In this document: piece after piece, positions 53,353-61,766 of the stretch
Position numbering within the stretch: position 1 is the first letter of the stretch
How the letters are laid out: the number at the start of each line of letters is the position of its first letter
Source: Microvirga sp.
GTDB taxonomy: Bacteria; Pseudomonadota; Alphaproteobacteria; Rhizobiales; Beijerinckiaceae
Assembly (NCBI RefSeq): GCF_014699075.1
Contig: NZ_JACXAB010000003.1
Location: forward strand, 310,001 to 374,000
Reading direction: 5' to 3'
DNA: 64,000 nucleotides
The notes under the pieces: generated by a model
The model's database searches: none
What the model saw: only the letters and a program-made list of their open reading frames with translations
Told to the model about the DNA's origin: nothing
Position numbers and translations under genes: made by a program

Positions 53353-54603
53353 TTACTTCTGGAACGGCTTGTAGTAGGTCGCGATGCCCTTGTTGATCTC
53401 GGCCGCGGCCTGCTCCGGAGTCTGCTGGCCGGCGAGCATCTTCTGCACGTTCGACTGCAGCAGCACCGAGCCGCTCGGCTCCTGATAGCGGAAGCGCACG
53501 AGCATCAGGTAGGACATGGAGTTCTCCGCGAGCTTCGCCACCTCCTGGGTGATCGCATCCTCGATCTTGATGCCCTTGATCGGCGACAGGTTCTTGAGCG
53601 TATTGGTGAAGGCCGTGCCGTATTCCGGCGTGGCGAGGTAGCGCACGAACTTGAGCGCCGCGTCCTTCTTCTCGGTCTTGGCGTTCACCGCATAGCCACC
53701 GTCGTAGTATGTGGCGATCAGGTGCTGATCGCCCGACTTCATGACGGGAGCCGGGAACACGCCGAGGTCGAGGGTCGGGTTCTGGTTCTTGAAGTTTGCC
53801 ACCTCGTAGGAGCCGCCCGCGAACATGGCCGCGCGGCCGGCAACGAAGAGCTGCTGCGAGGACGGATAGTCGACACCGGTGAAGTTCGGCGAGAAGTACT
53901 GGCTGACATCCTTCAGCTTGGTGAGCGCGCCCACGAAGCGCGGATCGGTGAAGTTCGCCTTGCCGGCGACGATGTCGGCCTCGAACTGCTTGCCGAGCAT
54001 GGACGACAGCAGACCGCCGACGATGGTCTCGTTCTGCCAGGCGGTGGCCGTGCCGTTGGCGAACGGCGTGATGTTCTTGGCCTTCAGGGCCTGGGCGAGC
54101 GTCATCAGCTCGTCCCAGGTCTTCGGCGGGTTCACGCCGTTATCCTTGAAGATCTTCTTGTTGTAGACCACGAGCTGCGCCTGCATGGCGAAGGGAACGG
54201 CATAGACCTTGCCGTCGGCGCGCAGGGTCTCGGCGGCGAGCGATGCCTCAGGGAAGTTTGCCAGCTCCGGCACGTTCTGCTGGTCGAGGGCGAGCAGGTA
54301 GCCCGGGGTCGCAATCGTCTCCAGATTGCCGTAGGCGCGCACCTGGATCACATCCGGGCCGCGGCCGGCGGCGAGCGCCGTGGAGAGGATCGTCTGGTAG
54401 TTTTCAGGCGCATAGGTCTCGAACTTGACCGTGATGCCGGGGTTCTTCTCCTGAAACTTCTTGATCGTGTCCTGGTAGAAAGCCTTATCCTCTTGGCGCC
54501 AGCTCCAGAAGGTCAGTTCGGTCTGCTGCGCCATGGCGGCAGTGCCAGAGAGCAGGAGGCTGCCGGCGGCAGCGCCCATCAGAATGCGTCGGGTCAGTTT
54601 CAT
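53353..54603 (-). CDS. Sugar ABC transporter substrate-binding protein (SBP family 1)
   Basis: A 416-residue precursor from the ATG at 54603, which has GAGGGA seven bases upstream. The signal peptide (MKLTRRILMGAAAGSLLLSG to about residue 26, ending TAAMA) has an RR pair but a Sec-like core. The mature protein opens with LTFWSWRQEDKAFYQDTI and contains YNKKIFKDNGVNPPKTWDEL, hallmark CUT1 binding-protein segments. The likely ligand is a sugar or amino sugar, given nanE in the same operon. Confidence 0.92.
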   Translation of the reverse strand: MKLTRRILMGAAAGSLLLSGTAAMAQQTELTFWSWRQEDKAFYQDTIKKFQEKNPGITVKFETYAPENYQTILSTALAAGRGPDVIQVRAYGNLETIATPGYLLALDQQNVPELANFPEASLAAETLRADGKVYAVPFAMQAQLVVYNKKIFKDNGVNPPKTWDELMTLAQALKAKNITPFANGTATAWQNETIVGGLLSSMLGKQFEADIVAGKANFTDPRFVGALTKLKDVSQYFSPNFTGVDYPSSQQLFVAGRAAMFAGGSYEVANFKNQNPTLDLGVFPAPVMKSGDQHLIATYYDGGYAVNAKTEKKDAALKFVRYLATPEYGTAFTNTLKNLSPIKGIKIEDAITQEVAKLAENSMSYLMLVRFRYQEPSGSVLLQSNVQKMLAGQQTPEQAAAEINKGIATYYKPFQK

Positions 54604-54680
54604 TGTCGTTTCCCTCACTGTTGAAGTCCTTGTCCTCCCACCGCAGGGCCTGTCCTTTGAGCAAGCCCTGCGGAACGCGT

Positions 54681-55556
54681 TCAGCGCGATCGCTCGGCTG
54701 CAATGACGAGAAAGGTCGCGTCGTCGTGGGTTTTAACACGAGGATAGGCGCCTGCCATGAGGTCGCCCCGCTCCCTGTCCCGCAATTCCTGCATCAGGTC
54801 CGGTCCTTTTGCCTGGGCAAGCCGGTGGTAGAGTTCGCCGTCTGAATAGGCCCCGAACACATCCACGAGCCGCATGAAACCATCGGTGGCGAGCACGATG
54901 GGTGCGCCCGGCTGCACCTGCGCCTCGAACCGCAGCTCCTCGCCGGCCCAGGGCCGACGCGGGCTCACCACCCAATAGCCGTCCGGTTGGTTGAGCCGGG
55001 TGCGGTTCTCGCGGATCTGGCGCCTGACGGCTTCGGGGATCTTCCCCGGCTCGTGTTCCCTGGCGCCGAGAGCCGCCATCGTCTTGCGCTCGAAAGGCTT
55101 TGCCCGCTCGTCGCTCCAGCGGACGATGCCATGCTCCGACGGAACGAGGGCTATCACATCGCCGAGGAAGCGTCCCTGGAGCGCGAGGAGCCCGCCCTCT
55201 CCCGGGATGACTTCGATCAGGCCGAGACACGCAGAGGGCGTATGATGGTCGCTGACATCCGGCACATGCGCGGTCTCTTGCCCGAAGGCCGATCGAACAT
55301 CGGCCTCCAGCCGCTGAAGCAGTCCATCGGCGGCTTCCGCTTCGGACAGGGCTGCCAGTCGCTCGTCCATGAAGTCGGCGAGCCAGGCGGCGTCGCTGCC
55401 CCCGGAGGTCAGCTGCTCTTCGGAGAGACCAGTGGCTCCATCGATGATCCAAGCGAAACGGCCGCGCAGACCGGCCCCGTCCTCGTTAAAGCGGGAGCCA
55501 GTCAGGGAAAGCCGGTCGAGTGACCGGAAGCAGACAGTGGAGCCAGTCGCGTTCAC
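54681..55556 (-). CDS. PP2C-family protein phosphatase heading the sugar operon
   Basis: A 291-residue protein starting at GTG. All PP2C metal-site motifs can be recognised: SRFNEDGAG (motif 1), FAWIIDGATGLS (motif 2), VLATDGFMRLVD (motif 8) and KTHDDATFLVIA (motif 11). The central part is compact and no sensor, membrane or kinase domain is attached. It is followed by the sugar-binding protein gene after 77 bp on the same strand. PP2C phosphatases normally remove phosphate from Ser or Thr; a role in controlling this operon or in amino-sugar phosphate metabolism is an inference from context only. Confidence 0.82.
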   Translation of the reverse strand: MNATGSTVCFRSLDRLSLTGSRFNEDGAGLRGRFAWIIDGATGLSEEQLTSGGSDAAWLADFMDERLAALSEAEAADGLLQRLEADVRSAFGQETAHVPDVSDHHTPSACLGLIEVIPGEGGLLALQGRFLGDVIALVPSEHGIVRWSDERAKPFERKTMAALGAREHEPGKIPEAVRRQIRENRTRLNQPDGYWVVSPRRPWAGEELRFEAQVQPGAPIVLATDGFMRLVDVFGAYSDGELYHRLAQAKGPDLMQELRDRERGDLMAGAYPRVKTHDDATFLVIAAERSR

Positions 55557-55562
55557 AGCTTA

Positions 55563-55603
55563 ACTGGTCTCATATTGGTTGCCTCATGTCCATACTGGTC
55601 TCA
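55563..55603. promoter_or_regulatory. Candidate operator of the PP2C-sugar-nanE operon
   Basis: The decamer actggtctca occurs twice (55563-55572 and 55594-55603), exactly 31 bp apart, and a third TGGT half-site (attggttg) lies between. The three TGGT cores start at 55565, 55576 and 55596, spaced 11 and 20 bp, that is on one helix face. It lies 7-47 bp upstream of the GTG. GntR-family regulators commonly bind TGGT-containing half-sites, but no regulator gene is adjacent. Confidence 0.55.
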
Positions 55604-55719
55604 AAGGCCGTTCACACCCTTCCTGAAGGGCCGGAAAGGCTTACCCAGGGTCGGTTTGATCGAATTCCGGGCTTGAGCGTTAGTCACTTGGATCCCATTG
55701 CAGCGGCAAAGGATGAGCC

Positions 55720-56037
55720 ATGGTCACCCTGGAGATAGCCGGCAAGGCGGTTGCCGTGACGAATGCCGACGAGGAGCAGGCTCGCGAACTCTTTCTCAGC
55801 GAGAGCTTTAAAGATGACCTAAAGTCGTTTAAGAGCGAGGGCCGCTCCCTCTGGGACGGCTCAGCTGCCTTGACGACACGGCCCGCATCGGAAGACGAAA
55901 TCGATGCCTTCTATGAGGCCCTGGACGAAGAGGACGAGGTCGACGAAGACGGCGAAGACGATGATGACGGCCTCGATATCGATGTCGTGTTCCTGGTGTC
56001 CATCGACGAAATTGACGACGCCGCTGCCTCCGGCTGA
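55720..56037 (+). CDS. Acidic small protein of unknown function
   Basis: A 105-residue ORF with AAGGATGAG ahead of its ATG. The N-terminal half is a mixed region (VTLEIAGKAVAVTNADEEQA, then ELFLSESFKDDLKSF). The C-terminal half is strikingly acidic (about residues 67-90, with EEDEVDEDGEDDDDG) and ends in DVVFLVSIDEIDD. There are no cysteines, no signal peptide and no recognised domain. It is divergent from the PP2C gene and followed after 54 bp by the helicase gene. Confidence 0.65.
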   Translation: MVTLEIAGKAVAVTNADEEQARELFLSESFKDDLKSFKSEGRSLWDGSAALTTRPASEDEIDAFYEALDEEDEVDEDGEDDDDGLDIDVVFLVSIDEIDDAAASG

Positions 56038-56048
56038 TCATCCTTACC

Positions 56049-56066
56049 GGAGCCCTTGAGGGCTCC
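56049..56066 (+). terminator. Weak terminator-like hairpin after the acidic protein gene
   Basis: Seven-bp arms ggagccc and gggctcc with a ttga loop are followed by TCTTG. It begins 11 bp after the stop and lies in the short gap before the helicase start, so it may reduce read-through or act in the helicase leader. Confidence 0.4.
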
Positions 56067-56091
56067 TCTTGAAACGGTCCAGCCCATTCTC

Positions 56092-57993
56092 ATGCCTTTC
56101 CCCAAGTCCAATCCCAGCCTCGACCGCGCCCTGGCCGACAAAGGCTACAACGACCCGACCCCCGTCCAGGCCGCCGTGCTGCAGCCGGAGGCTGTCGATC
56201 GGGATCTCCTCGTGTCCGCCCAGACGGGCTCCGGCAAGACGGTTGCCTACGGCCTCGCCATGGCGTCGACCCTGCTGGGCGACGCCGAGCGCTTCGAGGC
56301 GCCCCGCGAACCGCTTGCCCTGATCATCGCCCCCACCCGTGAGCTCGCCCTCCAGGTCAACCGGGAGCTGATCTGGCTCTATGGCCCGGCCGGAGCCCGC
56401 GTCGCCTCCTGCGTCGGCGGCATGGATGTGCGCCGAGAGCAGCGGGCGCTCGCCGATGGCTGCCATATCGTGGTCGGCACCCCGGGCCGCCTGCGGGACC
56501 ACCTGGAGCGCGGGCGCCTCGACACCTCGAAGATGCGAGTCGTGGTGCTCGACGAGGCCGACGAGATGCTCGATCTCGGCTTCCGCGAGGATCTGGAGTT
56601 CATCCTCGACGCCACGCCGGAGGAGCGCCGCACCCTCCTGTTCTCCGCCACCCTGCCGAAGAACATCGTCGCCCTGGCGCGGCGCTACCAGCACGACGCC
56701 CACCGCATCGACACCCTGGTCGAGAACGAGCCCCACGGCGACATCGAGTATCGCGCCCTCAGGATCGCGCCCAACGAGGTCGAGCATGCGGTGGTCAACG
56801 TGCTGCGCTTCTACGAGAGCCGCGGCGCCATGGTGTTCTGCCATACCCGCGAGGCCGTGCGGCACCTCCATGCAAGCCTGATCGAGCGCGGCTTCTCGGC
56901 CGTGGCGATCTCCGGCGAGCTGACGCAGAACGAGCGCAGCAACGCTCTGCAGTCCCTGCGGGACGGGCGCGCCCGCGTCTGCGTCGCCACCGACGTGGCG
57001 GCCCGCGGCATCGACCTGCCGGATCTCGGCCTCGTGATCCATTTCGACCTGCCGAACGATCACGAGACGCTCCTGCACCGCAGCGGCCGCACGGGCCGTG
57101 CGGGCCGCAAGGGTACCTGTGTGATGCTCGTGCCCTATACCCGCCGCCGCAAGGCCGAGCGGTTGATCGACATGGCTCGCGTCGATGTCACCTGGGCCGG
57201 CGCTCCCTCGGCCGACGAGATCCGCCTGAAGGACCGCGAGCGCCTGATGCAGGACCCGATCTTCGCGGAAGAAGCGACGGACGAAGACATGAGCATGGCG
57301 CGCGCGCTTCTCGCCGAGCGCTCGGCCGAGGAGATCGCCAATGCCCTGGTGAAATTCCATCGTGCCCGCCTTCCGGCCCCGGAAGAGATCGTCGATGCGG
57401 GAACCGACCGCGAGCCGCGCCAGCGCAAGGACAAGCGCGAGCGGGGCGAGGAGCGCACCCGCGGCTTCAAGGAACGGGATCGTGGCTCGTCGGAGGGCGG
57501 TTTCGAGCGCTCGTCCGAGGACATGGTGTGGTTCCGCATGAGCGTCGGGCGCCGCAACAATGCGGATCCCCGCTGGCTCCTGCCGATCATCTGCCGCCTC
57601 GGCCACGTGACGAAGAAGGAGATCGGCTCGATCAAGATCTTCGACCGGGAAACGAAGTTCGAGATCGTGAAGTCCCAGGCCTCGAAATTCGCCTCTGCCG
57701 TGCGCAAGACCAACGACGAGGACATCAGCATCGAGCCTGCCGATGCAGGGCCCGGCAAGCCGGGATACGGCAAGGCAGGACCCGGCAAGCCGCGCGATGC
57801 CAAGCCGCCGCGCGATGCCAAGCCCTGGAGCGGTCCGAAGGGCAATGGACCCAAGAGCCATGGTCCCAGGGAGCGAGACGCTCATCCTGCCCGCAAGGGA
57901 CCACCAGCCGATAAAGGTCCGAAGGACTTCAAAGGTCCAAAAGATTTCAAGAAGTCGAAGGACAAGAAGCGCTCGACCGACAAGCGCCCCTGA
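56092..57993 (+). CDS. DEAD-box RNA helicase with DbpA-like C-terminal domain
   Basis: A 633-residue ATP-dependent RNA helicase. RecA domain 1: Q-motif GYNDPTPVQ, Walker A AQTGSGKT, PTRELALQVN, VVLDEADEMLD (DEAD) and LFSATLP. Domain 2: VFCHTREAVRHL, ATDVAARGIDLPDLG and HRSGRTGRAG. A basic linker (about residues 440-480) leads to a DbpA-type RNA-binding domain (about 480-550, MVWFRMSVGRRNNADPRWLL). The tail is a long, low-complexity Pro/Gly/Lys-rich stretch with repeated RDAKP and GPKDFK units. DbpA-like domains point to 23S rRNA or ribosome assembly. I start at the ATG beginning MPFPKS. Confidence 0.93.
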   Translation: MPFPKSNPSLDRALADKGYNDPTPVQAAVLQPEAVDRDLLVSAQTGSGKTVAYGLAMASTLLGDAERFEAPREPLALIIAPTRELALQVNRELIWLYGPAGARVASCVGGMDVRREQRALADGCHIVVGTPGRLRDHLERGRLDTSKMRVVVLDEADEMLDLGFREDLEFILDATPEERRTLLFSATLPKNIVALARRYQHDAHRIDTLVENEPHGDIEYRALRIAPNEVEHAVVNVLRFYESRGAMVFCHTREAVRHLHASLIERGFSAVAISGELTQNERSNALQSLRDGRARVCVATDVAARGIDLPDLGLVIHFDLPNDHETLLHRSGRTGRAGRKGTCVMLVPYTRRRKAERLIDMARVDVTWAGAPSADEIRLKDRERLMQDPIFAEEATDEDMSMARALLAERSAEEIANALVKFHRARLPAPEEIVDAGTDREPRQRKDKRERGEERTRGFKERDRGSSEGGFERSSEDMVWFRMSVGRRNNADPRWLLPIICRLGHVTKKEIGSIKIFDRETKFEIVKSQASKFASAVRKTNDEDISIEPADAGPGKPGYGKAGPGKPRDAKPPRDAKPWSGPKGNGPKSHGPRERDAHPARKGPPADKGPKDFKGPKDFKKSKDKKRSTDKRP

Positions 57994-58002
57994 TCAGAGC
58001 AA

Positions 58003-58040
58003 CAGGCCGGGACATGAACATGTCCCGGCCTGAATTGTTT
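58003..58040 (+). terminator. Terminator of the DEAD-box helicase gene
   Basis: A 14-bp perfect stem (caggccgggacatg with catgtcccggcctg) closes over 2 nt and is followed by AATTGTTT. It begins 9 bp after the stop. Confidence 0.8.
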
Positions 58041-58090
58041 CACACGCACGAGAGAGTTCTACAGGGGTCCAGCCCAACGGGATTTATCGC

Positions 58091-58119
58091 GTTGCACCAT
58101 ATCTATTGTGCATTGCAAC
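58091..58119. promoter_or_regulatory. TTGCA-type inverted repeat upstream of the esterase gene
   Basis: GTTGCA (58091-58096) and TGCAAC (58114-58119) form an inverted repeat, and TGCATTGCA (58109-58117) is itself a TGC-N3-GCA palindrome. PHA-responsive PhaR repressors of alphaproteobacteria recognise TGC/GCA-type sites, so a link to PHB control is plausible but unproven. Confidence 0.35.
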
Positions 58120-58178
58120 ATACACACCATATCAGCGTTAGCTTCAGATCTTATCTTACCCGGAAGGGCCAAACGATA

Positions 58179-59387
58179 ATGCAACGCTTAGGTCAAATGC
58201 TTCAGCAGCTGGCGCGTCATCGGCGTCAGTGGGAAACCAACATGAAAGCCTCCACCGCAGCGGCGGCTTTCTTCGAAAACGCAACCGTGCCGAGCCGTCT
58301 GACAGAGACTGTCGGCTTCGGGTCCAATCCGGGCAACCTGCGCATGCTGACCCATGTGCCGGAATCCGTCTCCTCCTCTCCGGCTCTCGTGGTCGTTCTG
58401 CATGGCTGCACGCAAACGGCAGGGGGATATGATCATGGTTCCGGATGGTCCGCCCTGGCGGATCGCTACGGATTCATCGTTCTTTACGCCGAGCAGCAGG
58501 AGGCGAATAACCCGAAGCGCTGCTTCAACTGGTTCCAGGCCGGAGATATCGAGCGCGACAAGGGCGAAGCCCACTCGATCCGGCAAATGGTGGAACACAC
58601 GATCAAGCAGCACAACGTGGATCGCGGCCGCGTCTTCGTCACCGGACTTTCAGCCGGCGGAGCGATGACGGCCACCATGCTCGCCACCTACCCGGAGGTG
58701 TTCGCTGCCGGCGCCATCATCGCAGGCCTTCCCTATCGCTGCGCCACCAGCGTCCCCGAGGCGTTCGAATGCATGTTCCAAGGCCAGACCCGATCGGCGC
58801 AGGAATGGGGTGGTCTTGTGCGCAACGCCTCATCCCATCAGGGACCGTGGCCCAAGGTCTCCGTCTGGCACGGCAGCGCTGATGCCACCGTGAAGCCGAT
58901 GAACGCAGGCGAGATCATCAAGCAATGGACGGATGTCCATGGCCTCAAATCCAGTCCCAGCCTCAGCGAAACCGTCGACGGCTACCCACGCCGTGTCTGG
59001 ACCAATGCGTCCGGCGATGACGTGGTCGAGGAATATGTCATCACCGGCATGGCCCATGGCACGCCGCTGGCCGTTGGCGACGATGAGAACAGCTATGGTG
59101 CGGCTGGCCCCTTCCTTCTCGATGTGGGCATCTCATCAAGCTACCGCATTGCGCAGTTCTGGGGTCTGACCGAGCAGAATGCCGACATCTCGCGCGTCAG
59201 CGCCCCATCGGAGCCTGCTCGACGCAACCCGTCTCCATTGGTCATTGACCAGCCTGCCGCAGATGAGTGGACGGCACAGGACGCCACACGCAAGCCGCAA
59301 CAGGATCCCCGACATTCAAGGGCGCCGCACATGGATGTGGGTTCGGTGATTACGAAGGCTCTCCGGGCGGCAGGCCTCATGAAGTAG
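58179..59387 (+). CDS. PHB depolymerase-family esterase
   Basis: A 402-residue alpha/beta hydrolase from the ATG at 58179 (GGAAGGG ten bases upstream). The esterase_PHB domain (about residues 55-290) has LVVVLHGCTQTAGGYDHGSGW with the oxyanion His-Gly, the lipase box GLSAGGAMTATM (nucleophile Ser in G-L-S-A-G), VSVWHGSADATVKPMN (candidate Asp) and TGMAHGTPLA (candidate His). No signal peptide is evident, so it may act in the cytoplasm on PHB granules or another ester. The N-terminal 40 residues and C-terminal 60 residues are not recognised. Confidence 0.85.
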   Translation: MQRLGQMLQQLARHRRQWETNMKASTAAAAFFENATVPSRLTETVGFGSNPGNLRMLTHVPESVSSSPALVVVLHGCTQTAGGYDHGSGWSALADRYGFIVLYAEQQEANNPKRCFNWFQAGDIERDKGEAHSIRQMVEHTIKQHNVDRGRVFVTGLSAGGAMTATMLATYPEVFAAGAIIAGLPYRCATSVPEAFECMFQGQTRSAQEWGGLVRNASSHQGPWPKVSVWHGSADATVKPMNAGEIIKQWTDVHGLKSSPSLSETVDGYPRRVWTNASGDDVVEEYVITGMAHGTPLAVGDDENSYGAAGPFLLDVGISSSYRIAQFWGLTEQNADISRVSAPSEPARRNPSPLVIDQPAADEWTAQDATRKPQQDPRHSRAPHMDVGSVITKALRAAGLMK

Positions 59388-59411
59388 GCCTGTTCGAAGG
59401 CGAACAAGCGG

Positions 59412-59444
59412 GGGCCGGGCATCTGCGGGTGCCTGGCCCTTTTC
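59412..59444 (+). terminator. Terminator of the PHB depolymerase-family gene
   Basis: The stem gggccgggca with tgcctggccc (one G-U pair) and an 8-nt loop are followed by TTTTCACTT. Outer arms cgaacaag (59401-59408) and cttgttcg (59446-59453) extend the symmetry. It separates convergent genes. Confidence 0.75.
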
Positions 59445-60267
59445 ACTTGTTCGATCGTTTTCTCTCCTGACTCAGCAGATCTTCAGGCTTGCGCTTCTCG
59501 CCTGTCACGCAATTCATGCTCGGCATGCTGGCCTGCGCCGGGACGATGCGAGGGGCAGCATCGATCCCTGCGATCTCACGCATGATCTTCGTGCGGATCA
59601 CCATGGCGAACTGCTCGGGATCGTGCAGGGGCAGCACGAATGAGCCCACGCCGCCGATCACGCATTCCTTGAAGTAGAGGTCGAGATCGTGCAGCTCCGT
59701 GCTGCCTGAGGCTCGCTTGAACATGATCGGCAGTCCGTTGATGACGATGCCATCCGCAACAGCCTCATCGCGCGCGTAGGTAACGTGGCGGCCATCGTTG
59801 TTGGGACCGTCCCCGGATACGTCCACGACACGGCGGATCGGAGCCCCGCCCAATTGCTCGAACAGCTTGCGGGTATGATCGATGATGCCGGAGATCGATG
59901 TCATCCCAGCTTGGCGAATGGGCTGGTAGGAGAGATGATTGGCGAATGAAGTCGCCTTTTCAGGGCTGTCGATGATGGTCCACGGCACGAGAACGCGCTG
60001 ATCCTTCACGCCCGACCATTCCACATAAGTGACGGCGATGCGGCCATTCAGGCCATTTGCGATGGCTTCATGCACGAGAGACGATCGGAACGCCTCCACA
60101 AAGCCCTCGCGCTGCAGACCCTGCTCTTCACCCTCCATGGACGAGGAGACATCAACGGCGATGACGAGCGCCACATCGAGTTCCGCTTCGGGAGCGATAG
60201 GCCCAGCTGCGAGAACTTTACCGGCCAGGAGACAAAACGCGAGAGTACTCAGGAGCCTGTTCGCCAT
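59443..60267 (-). CDS. DUF1194 VWA-like secreted protein
   Basis: From the ATG at 60267 (GGAGG upstream) the product is 274 residues, with a signal peptide (residues 1-20, ending KVLAAG). The body is a von Willebrand factor A fold: the MIDAS motif VIAVDVSSSMEGEEQ, later RRVVDVSGDGPNNDG and the conserved IVINGLPI strand, as in DUF1194 proteins. The biochemical role is unknown; a metal-dependent adhesion or binding role in the periplasm is suggested by the MIDAS residues. Confidence 0.85.
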   Translation of the reverse strand: MANRLLSTLAFCLLAGKVLAAGPIAPEAELDVALVIAVDVSSSMEGEEQGLQREGFVEAFRSSLVHEAIANGLNGRIAVTYVEWSGVKDQRVLVPWTIIDSPEKATSFANHLSYQPIRQAGMTSISGIIDHTRKLFEQLGGAPIRRVVDVSGDGPNNDGRHVTYARDEAVADGIVINGLPIMFKRASGSTELHDLDLYFKECVIGGVGSFVLPLHDPEQFAMVIRTKIMREIAGIDAAPRIVPAQASMPSMNCVTGEKRKPEDLLSQERKRSNK

Positions 60268-60559
60268 GACCACCTCCGCTCCCGGCTCCGGGCTCATCGA
60301 CCGTGGCCAAGGCTGCGCTTGGTCAACGCGCTGATCGAGCATTTGATACGCGGGGATAATCACAAATCTTGTGACCGCCGGATTGGACAAAAGCCAATCT
60401 TGAGATGTTTCTGATGCTTTTATCCTAGCAAAAGAATAGATTTTTCAATGACATAGCCCACAAAAATCCAACGTAACAAAATCCACTCTCTATACGCAGA
60501 GCAGACAAGGATCGGGCATTTCAGTAAAGTTCAATGACGTTACGCAAGGGGGCTAAAAA

Positions 60560-60799
60560 ATGAAACCGGATATGGACCTGATCGGCGCTCTCACCAGCTT
60601 CTCCGTCGGCACGCTCGAGGGCCGGGACGCGATGATGGTGATTGAATTGGCCACCACGCCTGAGGAATACGAGCAGGGCATCCGGCGTCAGATGCCGGTG
60701 GCCATGACCCCTGAGCATGCCCGCGAACTCGGCGAAGCCCTCCTTCTGGCGGCCAAGGCGGCTCAGATGGGCGAGGCCCCCAGCTACACGATGAACTGA
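60560..60799 (+). CDS. Small conserved-looking protein of unknown function
   Basis: A 79-residue ORF with AAGGGGGC upstream of its ATG, preceded by an unusually AT-rich 170-bp stretch. Predicted fold: a beta strand pair (SFSVGTLEGRDAMMVIELAT) and a helix after MTPEHARELGEALLLAAKAA. There is no signal peptide and no cysteines. The downstream gene is convergent. No domain recognised. Confidence 0.6.
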   Translation: MKPDMDLIGALTSFSVGTLEGRDAMMVIELATTPEEYEQGIRRQMPVAMTPEHARELGEALLLAAKAAQMGEAPSYTMN

Positions 60800-60818
60800 T
60801 CCGTTTACGCGGGACTTT

Positions 60819-61526
60819 CTACCGGCACGTTCGGTAGGATCCCATGTCGAAGTGGAAATGATCGTGGTGAGCCTCGTTGTATTCGGGGCTGAGCACCACA
60901 TCGAAAAAGCGACAGGCTCCATCTCTCAAGGCGCGCAAGAATGCCCTCTGGCGTTCATCGCCTCCAGCCCAGTCATCCTTCACCGTAATCTGCTGCCCGT
61001 CGGCAAGGACGAAGCCTGCAATGTCGATGGCGTTGGCGGTGGCATGCTCGCTGCGCCGTCCACCGGCCCGGTGATTGATGTTCCGGCACGCGTAAGTGCC
61101 GAAATGCGCGACCCTCACAATCGCCTGTCCGAGATGGTCCCGCGCGGCCGGGAGCAGGATGTGGTGTTCGAACAAGGCCCAGGCGACCGTCAGCGAGCAA
61201 GTGGCCGTGAAGCTCCCGCTCAAACTGACCGCGGATCGGGACACCTCGACGGCATTCGACAGCCCGCAGCCGTCCTCTGAGACACGATCCGGCACGGCTC
61301 TGTGTGAAATCCGTGACCCGTCCAGGACAGTCAGACACTGGCCACGATCACGCTCCAGGCGGGAGAGCTTCCATCGCGTCAGCCCATTGACCTCATCCGC
61401 AACCCTCAACGGCGTAAAGGGATTGAGCCTGTTCGGGATGTCGAGAAAGCCGGCCCAGATCAATGCTGACACAACAGCAAGCCCGAGCGCGAGGGCAAGG
61501 GCCAGTCGGATAAGGATGACCTGCAT
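60819..61526 (-). CDS. Extensin-like family protein
   Basis: A 235-residue protein from the ATG at 61526 with an N-terminal membrane helix or signal anchor (about residues 3-25). The extensin-like C-terminal domain is recognised from GCGLSNAV, the four spaced cysteines (GQCL, DGCGL, TATCSL, YACRNIN), SEHATANAIDIAGFVLADG and AHHDHFHFDMG. The SEHxxxxAxDI and HHDHFH segments resemble metal-dependent D,D-peptidase-like folds, so a cell-wall role is plausible. A GTG 42 nt upstream is an alternative start. Confidence 0.82.
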   Translation of the reverse strand: MQVILIRLALALALGLAVVSALIWAGFLDIPNRLNPFTPLRVADEVNGLTRWKLSRLERDRGQCLTVLDGSRISHRAVPDRVSEDGCGLSNAVEVSRSAVSLSGSFTATCSLTVAWALFEHHILLPAARDHLGQAIVRVAHFGTYACRNINHRAGGRRSEHATANAIDIAGFVLADGQQITVKDDWAGGDERQRAFLRALRDGACRFFDVVLSPEYNEAHHDHFHFDMGSYRTCR

Positions 61527-61675
61527 GATGCTGGAGCGGCGGAGCTGTTGAGGCTGATCGTTATGCACCCTTCTGTTCTAGGGCTGCCCTATACAGGATC
61601 CACCTGAACGCCAGTGTGCAGCATCCGTGAGAGATACTTTGAGGGATGATGGTCATGCGCTGCAGGCGCAAGGCA

Positions 61676-61707
61676 ATAAAAAAGCAAGGCAGTTTCCTGC
61701 CTTGCTT
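61676..61707 (-). terminator. Rho-independent terminator of the HU gene
   Basis: An 11-bp perfect stem (aagcaaggcag with ctgccttgctt) and a 4-nt loop are followed on the minus strand by TTTTTTATTG. It is 60 bp past the HU stop. Confidence 0.92.
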
Positions 61708-61766
61708 GTGTAGAGACCTAATGTCTCGTGCGGTCGAAGAGATTCCCCTCCGACCGCAGTGACCTC

